Positions 1 through 9,300 of a stretch of DNA of 30,321 nucleotides are shown here, piece by piece. The first letter of the stretch is position 1, and each line of letters starts with the position of its first letter. The translations under genes were made by a program, and so were the position numbers. The stretch is from Sperchopsis tessellata (taxonomy: Eukaryota > Arthropoda > Insecta > Coleoptera > Hydrophilidae): NCBI GenBank assembly GCA_033557685.1, contig JAWQRN010000390.1, positions 1 to 30,321 of the forward strand, given 5' to 3'. A model generated the notes under the pieces. It was not told the origin of the DNA. It did not search any database and saw nothing but the letters and a program-made list of their open reading frames with translations.

Positions 1-1004
1 GGCCGACGCCGTTTCGTCGAAAATGAAAATGGATGCGTGGAATGAAGTTGCCACAGAATTCAACTTCATTGCCGAAAGTCGTGTCAGAACAGGCATCCAA
101 TTGAAAAGCCTCTACAAAAATATAAAAACGATAAAACGCAAAGAGGTAGCACAATCCTATAACTTATTACTAATTTTTAATTTTTATCACTAACTTAACA
201 TTGAGAGACTGGGAAATTTATTAGCACTGCAGTTAAGTTAGAGTACAATAATTTTATAAAAGTAAAGAACCTTAATTATTTTAGAGAGAAAATTATATGA
301 ATTACCTCAATACAAGTGGTATAGCTCTAGATGAACTGAAAAGGCAGAGAGCAGCTGACAAGGTAATGTATACAATTTATTCCACAAACAAATACCGACA
401 TAAATCTATTTACAGAAAGAAAAAACGGAAGGTGGTACTTTTGTTCCACAATTGAGCAAAACAGGGGCCCTCATACTAGGCACGTTTGTGGATAAAATGT
501 GACCACTGCATAAAATATATGGTACAGATGCAGTTTATCACAGTAAGTTCTAGTAATAGAAAATATTAACATGTCAGCATTTCAAATTTTGTATGCAGTC
601 CATAAGTAAAAATTAAAACTTAAATATCAACTTTATTATAGTACAGTCAACTGATATTTATAATGTATTCATAACTTATTTCAATTGAGATAAGTTATTA
701 ACAAAGTCAGTTTTTAATGGTATACATTTAGTTTTAACATTCTTTTTTTTTGTACTAATTAAATGCTAAATTGTGCTTTTATATTGCAGATGATCTGCTC
801 CATAAGAAAATTGCAATCCTGCCTGGTAGAAACTGCATCGAGACCGATTATAGCCACATCGAGACGAAAGACATCCACATCAAATGTTCGATCTTACCTA
901 AAAAAAAAAACCAAAGAAAAAGAATTAAAGAGACCGAAGAAATGTTTGTTTTATCAGAAGAAAATCTCTCTTGTCAAACTGCAGATGAAGACAGAGAGAT
1001 TTAG
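1..1004 (+). pseudogene. Myb/SANT-like DNA-binding protein of a Harbinger transposon, 5'-truncated, one in-frame stop
   Basis: Four exons join in frame: up to 145 (DAWNEVATEFNFIAESRV, then RTGIQLKSLYKNIKTI), 285-362 (YLNTSGIALDELKRQRA), 416-542 (TEGGTFVPQLSKTGAL) and 790-1004 (DLLHKKIAILPGRN, ending DREI and TAG). All junctions are GT-AG. The W...F....RT..QLK..YKN pattern is that of the Myb/SANT-like (MSANTD3/4-type) domain. In PIF/Harbinger elements such a protein helps the transposase reach DNA and the nucleus. A TGA at 500-502 interrupts the frame inside exon 3 (FVDKM stop PLHKIYGTDAVYH), yet the frame continues cleanly through the next intron. The N-terminus and first helix lie left of the window. 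It faces the HARBI1 relic tail to tail. Confidence 0.7.
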
Positions 1005-1093
1005 ATTGTTTTTTTTTTGAGAAAGCAGCATACACTCAATACAAAAATAAAGAAAAAATCTTGAAAGAAATTTATAATTAATATTTTTTAAAT

Positions 1094-1946
1094 TTATGTA
1101 TTACAATTATTATTATTGTTTAAAATAAATTTCCTTGCAAAAATTGTGTTTACTAATGCATTTCTTTCTGTTGTTACTACATTTGCTTCTATATTATAGA
1201 TAGCAATTGGATCCGTTGCGTCTGCAGGTATTTTTATTTCTTCATCTATAATAGGCTCTTCTTTTAAATCTAGCACAATGTTGTGTAGAACAAAACAAGC
1301 ACATGATTTTATCCAATGAAATCCTCATCCCAACAGCTAAACAAGGGAATCTGCTTTATAATGCCAAAACAACGTTCTATTGGATTTCTTGTTGCCTTTT
1401 GTGCATCATTGTATGCGACTTGACTTGCATTTGCTGGTGCCAAAAAAGGTGTAAGAAGATATATGCGGCAGGCATAGGCATATCCCCTAATAAATATTGT
1501 CTTCCAAAGTCTCCATTTGAAAATTCTGCATTCAATGCGCCGTCAATAAATATAGTACTATCATGTGTAACGGGCAACAATATTATGTACTTTTGTGTTT
1601 CCGTCACAAACTGCCTGTACATTAAAAGAGAAAAAACCTTTTCTATTTCTGAATCGTTCAGCATTCACTCTCCCAGGTGATGGTATTTTTATGTGGGTAC
1701 AATCTATGGCTCCAAAAACACCAGGAAAACCAGCTATTTGATAAAAAGTGCGTTTTACCTTAATAAATTCATCTGGAGGGGCTGACACATTTATAAAATG
1801 CAACAAAGCAAGTTTATGTGTGACTTTCTTTAGTGCTCTGCAAACATCTGAAATGTAACTTGGTTATAGAAAAGATAATGCATTAAGTAATGTTTAATAA
1901 TTGTAACTTACCTTCTATATTATATATGTGAGGTTGGTAACACAAA
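1094..1946 (-). pseudogene. HARBI1-like transposase (PIF/Harbinger DDE nuclease) relic
   Basis: Read on the minus strand: IYNIEDVCRALKKVTHKL, across a 64-nt intron (1848-1911), then FPGVFGAIDCTHIKIPSP, the first catalytic Asp. After a deletion near 1565 the frame shifts to THDSTIFIDGALNAEF, the second Asp, and GDFGRQYLLGD. Another shift gives ATRNPIERCFGI with the catalytic Glu. Two further shifts give FPCLAVGMRISLDK and DLKEEPIIDEE to a stop at 1094. All three DDE positions survive, but at least four frameshifts make this copy inactive. The N-terminal HTH part is missing above about 1946. Together with the convergent Myb/SANT gene it marks a decayed Harbinger element extending left of the window. 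Confidence 0.88.
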
Positions 1947-1984
1947 CCGAAGTACAAGCACATAAAATAAATCTAAAGAACAGT

Positions 1985-2110
1985 TTATGAAAAGCGCTTC
2001 GGTAGCCATATAGATTAAAACGTTGGGGCTTCAATCTATGTGACTCCGCGGTGGCTCGAGTTCGATTCGCAGTCTCGGCGTAAAATCGCAGGGACTTGGA
2101 ATTAAGTCGA
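1985..2110 (+). mobile_element. Possible tRNA-derived SINE scrap
   Basis: GAGTTCGATTCGC at about 2058 resembles a pol III B box (GGTTCGANNCC). GGTAGCCATATAG near 2001 could be a decayed A box. Arms CATATAGATT and AATCTATG form an anticodon-arm-like hairpin. The T-stem does not pair well, so it is not a functional tRNA. It sits where the HARBI1 relic loses similarity. Confidence 0.35.
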
Positions 2111-2129
2111 ATAATACAATTTATCAATC

Positions 2130-3060
2130 AACAATAATAGCTCTAGGCCAAATGACAAGTACTGAGGCCAATTAAAAAAAAAAAAAACTATGATGAAAAA
2201 ATTTTGATATTTATTTTTGGATCCGTCTATGATATGATTATTATATTGTATGCTCATAACTTGACAGTTCGCAAAGTGACCCAATCCATGAAAAAGAAAT
2301 TAGTAAAACAAAGATCATATTTTAAACGTCTGGTATTTTTTCTTATTTATGTTTTCAAACATTACGAAATATTGTTCAGAGCAACAAGTATGTCAATTAG
2401 TCTTTATATTCTATCCTGGATACCTATTTTATATGCCCTGAGTGTGCGGATAAACTGATCAGTGCAATGATTATAGACCATTTCATCACCAAACTGCAGG
2501 AAAAGTGCAATTTTGTTTTTTTTGAGCGAGACCTCTCTATTACAGCGCATCAAAACGGCAATGTATATTACGTGCTTGTACACTGGATCGCAAAATGATG
2601 TTCCGCGCATATAAATTCAACACAAGTTAAAAACTATAAAAATATTCTATGAATACTAAAGCGAAGGTAGGGAAGGCGGTATGATTGCTCCAGCGTACCG
2701 AACGTAAATGGGACAATTTATCTTTAACGCCTATATGCTATTTTGCATCGTAATTCATATACAGCCTCATATTGTTCTACTTTTGAAATATAGTAATCTC
2801 CTCTTTTATACTTGTTACACGTTTACAAGTATAGGTGAACACATAATTTAAAGTCGTTTCCGAATGACTGAGGTTGTACGTATCTTCAGCAGCACAATCC
2901 CTAGGAAGAGAAGAGACACAGCTACTCACACTCTGCTTGCTTACGATCTATTGAGGTGAGATCATGGGTGGTGTATATTATGACATTTTCGAATTGATTT
3001 TAAGTTATTAAATCTTTCTGTTAAAAACTACTTTCTACCGGGTTCGTACACAATATATGA
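2130..3060. other. Non-coding AT-rich stretch
   Basis: Short open frames on both strands (for example 2404-2610 minus) have no recognisable domain and no splice context. I see no gene here. Confidence 0.5.
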
Positions 3061-4310
3061 GATCACATATCACCATACCTAGGACGCACGCACTGGAATA
3101 AAAAATAATCTCTGAAGGTAACAAAGACATATATTTTATCACCATAATCGACTCCTCCTCTACCTTGTTGGTGTAGAGATTTCTTCTACTTCACTCTCGC
3201 TTACACCCAGCTAATTCCTGATGCGCTTAATACTATAGTTGGCCACTAGTCATCTTCCTTCATCCAGTTTAAATGTCTAAACAATCTAAATTGGCTCTCC
3301 TCAATGTTTTCCTGCTTTTAATCTTTCACGATTATCATTATTTCTCACTTGGTGTCTGCACGTAACTTCTTAGGAATTTCATCTCAGCCGCCTGCAATGT
3401 ACTTCTTTGTCTCTGTGTAACCTCATGACTCACTAAAGTAAGTCAAGGTGGGAATGAAAATCTTGTTGAACACCATCTCTTTTGTTTCCTTTTATAGTTC
3501 CCGTCTCTTTAGAAATTTCTTCCTCAGACAATAATGCCGTATTGCCATATTATTGATTTCGCACCTTACGTCCCCCATATATCCATGATCCTAGTCCTTA
3601 TTTTTCTCACCATCATAACTTAAGTTTTGTGAACATTAACTGACATATTTGTTGCCCTTAGGTCTCGGATCCAAATATCAAGACTTCTTTGGAGCTCTAG
3701 TTCCGACCCCACATACACTACCATATCGTCCACAATTTTTTAAGTTTCTATAGTCCACGTGAAGTTGCCTTATTTCTTATTAGCAGGTCGTCATAATAGC
3801 GTCTATCAGTGTAATAAATAGCACAGGGCTAATTCTTGACTCACTAAAAAATCCCTTGAATCCAGTTCTCACATAGCACCTATTTATTGTATCCCTCGCC
3901 TTTAAAATTTCCAACACATCGTTTCAACAAACTTTATGAAATGCACGCTACAAGATAATAAAATAGAAAATAAGCCTTAAATATGGCTTTTTATTCGACC
4001 TACCTTAGGACAAATATCTGTTTTTGTGTGCTCCGGCCTAATCTGAAGCCACTCTGCTCTTCTTCTGTGTTTCTAATTGCTCCCCAAGTCTGTTCTTTAA
4101 TACTCTTTCATAGTCCTTCTCTGGAACGCATTTCATCTATAATTCTCACAAAGTTTCTAGAAACAATTTCCTGTGAAATAATATCACCTTATGATTTTTC
4201 TGTCTTCGTAAATGACATTTTGTACTCACAAATTGCAATTCCTTATTCTCTGATGATAATTTCTGTACTAATAAACATATATTTAATTGAGCTGCCAATT
4301 TATTCTTGAA
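3060..4310 (-). pseudogene. LINE (non-LTR retrotransposon) reverse-transcriptase relic
   Basis: Minus-strand fragments read in order from about 4270 downward: YERVLKNRLGEQLE, then EEEQSGFRLGRST (the conserved RT EQ.GFR.GRST block), and further down IWIRDLRATNMSVNVHKT with MMVRKIRTRIMDIWG. These are typical of insect endonuclease/RT ORF2 proteins. Many stops and shifts occur between them and no catalytic region is intact. The clade (RTE, Jockey or CR1-like) cannot be fixed. Confidence 0.75.
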
Positions 4311-4327
4311 ATTGAATTGTTATAGCT

Positions 4328-4830
4328 ATTGGGTTGGCCTAAAAGTAACATGTTATTTTTTCTGCACAATACCTTATAACTCCATCAGACTAACAGCATG
4401 ACCTTCCTTTGGTGAATATCTCCTTCAGCAGGTTCATCACACTTGCTCCACAATCTATTTCGTTCGACGTTATTGTAGACGGTCCATTTTTTATCGCCTG
4501 TTATCACACATTTCAAAAATGGATTGTTTTCTTCACGTTTCGAGAAACACAGATATTAATGCGCTTAGTAAGATGAATTTCTTTGAGCTCATGCAGTTGA
4601 CAAATATCGAGCTTACTAACGTATCCAAGTTGCTTTAAATTATTTTCAACGCTCAATTAGTATATCTTTAACATCAAAATCACCAGACAGAAATTTAAAA
4701 AACCACTCTGACATTGCCATAGTTTTAAGGCATCTCAGCGTTTTTTCCTTTTCGGAAGTAATATAGTGAAATATGACGAAAATGTTCCTTTTGATATTCT
4801 ATTTTTAAATCGAAGACAAACAAAAACAAT
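4328..4830 (-). pseudogene. mariner element, internally shortened, with one recognisable end
   Basis: The end at about 4328 reads TATTGGGTTGGCCTAAAAGT, a classic mariner terminal inverted repeat. Minus-strand transposase pieces follow: FRHILLYYFRKGKNAE (N-terminal HTH region, about 4795), EWFFKFLSGDFDVKD (about 4700), LKQLGYVSKLDICQLHEL (about 4630), NNPFLKCVITGDKKW (the first catalytic Asp, about 4515) and YNNVERNRLWSK. After KVMLLV the sequence jumps almost directly to the terminal repeat, so the C-terminal half with the remaining catalytic residues is deleted. The opposite terminal repeat is not clear near 4830. Confidence 0.88.
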
Positions 4831-5499
4831 TGTTAAAAATATCATACCTTTTGTTTTTCTAAAAAAAGCTTGGACTGTCAGTTCTCAAATTACATGAATA
4901 ACTTGGGATTTAGAATGAATAGTTGAATATCTAGTAGAAAAATATGCAATGACTTTTTGACCAACACGATACATTATCAAAAGTTAACTAATTCCACAGT
5001 AAGAAACAGCTGGTAGGCTAGGTACTAAATAAAACAACATCATTGATTCAATTGTTTTAATACAAATGTAAACTTTTTGAATACAAAATGTTTGTATCGT
5101 ACATGCTAAGAACACACAGTTTATATATGAAGAGAGCAAGAAAGAGTTACAGTTACATTTTAAAATTTTATTTAGCCTTTATCTCACAACATACACTATT
5201 TAAGAACACATGTTTAAAATAAATTGAATTACCAGTAGGCTTTCCAATATAAGTTAGAATAAAATTTGCTCTCCCCTAGTTCAAAAGCAACTAAGGATAT
5301 TAAGGTAACGAAATAATTCTAAACAATTTGAATAAAAACACTTAGAATACAGATTTTTTTTACAAATTAAGTGTAAATATATTTTTTATAAATTATGAAA
5401 AATTTACAACCACATAAACAAGTAATAATAATAAAGTTATGAAAATAGAAAAGTTATAAACAGAAATATTTTACAGACTAGTTTTCTATACACAAGAGA
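4831..5499. other. Non-coding AT-rich stretch downstream of Myb
   Basis: No open frame or repeat family recognised. Its proximal part may belong to an extended Myb 3' UTR if a distal poly(A) site is used. Confidence 0.5.
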
Positions 5500-5772
5500 C
5501 TGTGCTACTTAGGGTTTTATTTATATGTACTATATAAAATATACAAATTGTATTTTATATGCATAAAAACAAAAAATAATAAATAAACAAAAAATCTATA
5601 AAAAAAATACATAAATAAAACCCTAAATTAAAAATCGATAGTGTGATGTTAAAATTATAGAATTGCTTAACAGCTAGATAGATAGATAGATTTGCACTCA
5701 ATCTTTTGGCATATTTTATAACAACTATTTGTTAAGTATTACTAAATATATACAATATTCTAATAGACACTA
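5500..5772 (-). other. Probable Myb 3' UTR
   Basis: AT-rich sequence directly after the Myb stop, read on the minus strand. AATAAA appears several times on that strand (TTTATT on the plus strand, for example 5516-5521). Which signal is used cannot be told from sequence. A short GATA microsatellite (about 5675-5690) and a hairpin (5509-5626) lie inside. Confidence 0.5.
5509..5626. repeat. Hairpin with near-perfect 18-20 bp arms in the Myb 3' UTR
   Basis: The left arm at 5509-5528 (TTAGGGTTTTATTTATATGT) is the reverse complement of the right arm at 5609-5626 (ACATAAATAAAACCCTAA), apart from a two-base difference. An inner pair (TATATAAAATATAC against GTATTTTATAT) sits near 5531-5560. Both arms contain an AATAAA-type hexamer on one strand or the other. 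It may be a small MITE or a functional 3'-end structure. Confidence 0.7.
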
Positions 5773-5892
5773 TTAAAAATTTAAGGAACGGGGCTTTAGT
5801 CCACTTGATTTTAAATACCGATGAGCTTTCTCTGTAAGCTCTATTTGGTCTTGTGTTTGCCCGCATGCCACTTTCGCCCATAACACATCAAG
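5773..5892 (-). CDS. Myb: Myb terminal exon J: conserved C-terminus
   Basis: Acceptor ttttcag, then LDVLWAKVACGQTQDQ followed by IELTEKAHRYLKSSG and the end LKPRSLNF plus TAA at 5775-5773. This matches the extreme C-terminus of animal Myb proteins (vertebrate WKTVACGGTRDQLFMQEKAR). It is separated from exon I by a 4.2 kb intron, much longer than the other introns (83-938 nt). The block is strong proof that the exon chain is right. Confidence 0.96.
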   Translation of the reverse strand, partial: LDVLWAKVACGQTQDQIELTEKAHRYLKSSGLKPRSLNF

Positions 5893-6299
5893 CTGAAAAC
5901 AAAAACATTTTCATTAAAAACACAATATTATTAAAACAATATGAAATATTTTTAAATGCATAGGTAAATAAAAATTGAACAGAAAATTATCTTCACATTA
6001 AAAAACTTCAATAATGATAAATTAATATAGTTTTTCATATTGAAGAAAAAAAAAAAAGGTTATAACTTTATATGAATAAACTATTATCGAATGAAACTGT
6101 ATTAAATATATCGTAACCTTAATTTAAAAATTTTGTAATCCCCAAATGAACATTTTTACAAGAGAAACAAAAAACTTCTTAAAAATACATGAATTTACTG
6201 TAGAAAGGATGTTTTCATTCCGGTGAATATAAATGAAATAAATTCATATGGAGTTAAGTGTTTTATACATACATTTTTTCTAAAAATTAATCTTATGAG

Positions 6300-6353
<54 letters not shown>

Positions 6354-9300
6354 GTGTATAATGAATATGATGCATATATAATTTTGCAATTATATTACAG
6401 ATATTTGTTTGTAATTTAATTAGCATGATGTAGACAGAGTTTTAAATAATCTTTTGTTTGTGGCAAATTCAACGGTCACTTTTGTTTATAAATGTTTATT
6501 AGGTTTTTCAAGAAATTATCAATCAAATATCATTTTTAATTCTGTAGATAGACTTCCACGGTCACAGTAGATAACTTCAGGTTTTCTTGGAGATAACCAC
6601 GTGTTCGTGTTTCTGTTTACTGACTTTTCATCCACAGTTGCAGGGAATGTTATCAAGACATGTAACTCTATATGGCAATTTACACCTAGCACTTTTAAGT
6701 GTTACATCTTGGTATTGTCCACTGCAACGGTGGACGAAACAACTGCAAAAAAAAAGCCACAACATGGTTATCTTCAAGAAAATCTGAAAATATCATTCTT
6801 ATTTATATGTATATTTCATTAGAAAAATATTGTGTACTACAGATTAATGAATATTAACAACAGTAAATTGAATATTCCCTTGATGTAATGTTCAATTAAT
6901 TGCCAAAAGTCTTATCAAGGAATAGAGTTCGAACTTCAAACTGCATTTTTGTGTATTATTCAAATTTATTTTGAAACACTTAGCTTGCAAAAACTGCTAG
7001 CCCTCGCTAAATCAAAAATAAGTAGCATTTGTACTCTGAATCATTATAATTTGCTGCACCTTTAATACAGAACATTTTATCTTATCTGAATTTCATTCAA
7101 TTTACACAATCACTGAAATTCACAGTGAGTCTATGGAAAAGATACTAATATAGGACGGCAAAATATAATTGTATGTCATACAAAAAAATACTAAATATAT
7201 TGCAGTATCACAATAATATCATATATTAATTAAGTTAAATTAAAATAATCAAAACAGAATCATATACATCATCTGAATTGAAAACATTTACTAGGTAGTG
7301 AATTTAGCAATGTAAATGTTTTTTTTATGCGAATCAAACTAAAAAAGTTTACTTTAATACTAAAAATGTAAATTACATTCCTATGCTGAATATTTTCTTT
7401 TTTAAGTATTAAATAAATTGTGACAAGTTAATAAAAAAATGTTCAATCAAATCTAGATTGTTTGATGTTATTCCAAAAACATCTATAAACTTTATTTCCA
7501 ATTTAGCAATTTTAGTACCACACAACAAATCAATTGAAAGATTGTTATATTGTACCATATTAAAATTATAAGAAATAAGTCCAAAAATATATTTTATTAA
7601 TAGTTTTTGGTTTTTACTCCAACATCAGTTCAAAAAAAAGTAAAAAACAGTAAACCTTAGTAATATAAACAAATAGTTTACAGTAAATTTAGATTTTGAA
7701 GTATCATACAAACTAATTTTAAATAAACAAACGGTATAGAAAGAGTATATAAAAATTGAATTTAAATTGAAATACCTAGTTTGGAATAAGTATTATTGAC
7801 ACTTTTTATCCGTGAAATGTACATGTTGGCAGAACTATTGTTCGAATGGACAAAATTGTAGGCATTAAGAAATCTGAAACTTGTCTATGTAATCTAACAT
7901 GTCAAGGATTATAACACATGAACCTCTATCTGCTTTTGTGACTATTCAATGGAATTTGGGAAAAGGTGAAATTTTTTTAGAAGATTTATAACCTTCTTAA
8001 AATTCTTAAAGAAAGTTTAAATTTTTCCCAAATTCTATTATGAAAAAGAAAGTCTCAGACCTAAATTTAATAATCACAAAAACGGATGAAAGTTCATGTG
8101 TTCCTGGACAGGTTAGATTACATTAAAAAAGTTTTAGATTTCTTACTAAAGAACAATTTTATCCATTTGAATAATAATCCTGCCAATATATACGTTTCAC
8201 AGTTAAATAGTGTAATTAATTCTTATTCCAAATTAGGTATTTAAATTTCACTTCAATTTCTATATACTCTTTCTATACATTTTGTTTATTTAAATATTAG
8301 TTTGCGACACACCAAAAACTGCATTTAATGTAAGCTATTTGTTTATATAAAGGTTTAATATTAGTTGTTTCCTACTTTTATTTTCTTATAATTACCACAT
8401 AACAGTTTCAGTAATTCTAATTGTCTAATATTCTAGTTTTTTACCTTACCAGTTATAATACAGTTTAATAAAAGGTAGTGAATTTGATAAAACATTGGGT
8501 ATATACTGTATATGCCTTTTGGAAAGCTTAATGATTTCTACTTGGCATTTTTTAACTTAACAATGACATTCCATTTTTCACATGTTGCATTAATAGATAA
8601 AATAATACATATTATTTTAGGACTTTGGGGTCTAACTGAGTTGAATAACAATTAGTTAGTTTTGGTGTCTTTTCTAGTTTTTTACTTACTAATAACCATT
8701 GGCAAACCCTGAAATCATTTTCTATGACCAATAGAAAAAGTATAATTAATCTTGTAACACAATGTTTATTATATCCTGTAAACTATAATTAATTAGAATA
8801 GTCCATGCTAAAAGTAAGTGACATTTTAACTCCAACATGGCATTTTCAAATTATCTTTAAACAAAAAATTTTACTGTGATTAGGAATTTACCACAAACAA
8901 AACCTGTCACGTACAGAAATTTAAAATCAGTCCGATGAAGGTGCTAATAAAATACTGCATATAATATATATTGTATGGTTTTGACAATGTTGTATAACAA
9001 AAGAAACTGTTCAGATAATAAAATATCTGTGAAACAAAGTATTTCATTATCTTCATAATATTATTTACAGAAATAAATGTGGTAAATGTCGGGCTAGAAC
9101 ATCTAATAACAAATCGTTCAACTTCTTAATTTCCAACATTTTAATAATGTATGGAATGTATAACAGTTTGTATGAAATTATGTGTAAAATAAGCTCTACA
9201 TGTCTTTAACACATACATGACAGATGATTTAATGCCGTTAAACCTTCACCATGTTATGCAACTAAAACGTATATTAAACATTGTTAATTTTGTTAAATAA

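Noticed and set aside
763..1020. 85-codon plus-strand frame MLNCAFIL
   Set aside because: It is an overlapping frame of the last Myb/SANT exon. The frame giving DLLHKKIAILPGRN joins the upstream exons in phase.
1303..1680. 125-codon plus-strand open frame
   Set aside because: It lies antisense to the HARBI1 relic, whose conserved motifs on the minus strand explain the region.
1985..2095. Functional tRNA gene
   Set aside because: A B-box-like segment is present but the T-stem and acceptor stem do not pair.
6195..6389. Minus-strand open frame with an IYIYIY run
   Set aside because: It is a translation of the (AT)n microsatellite.
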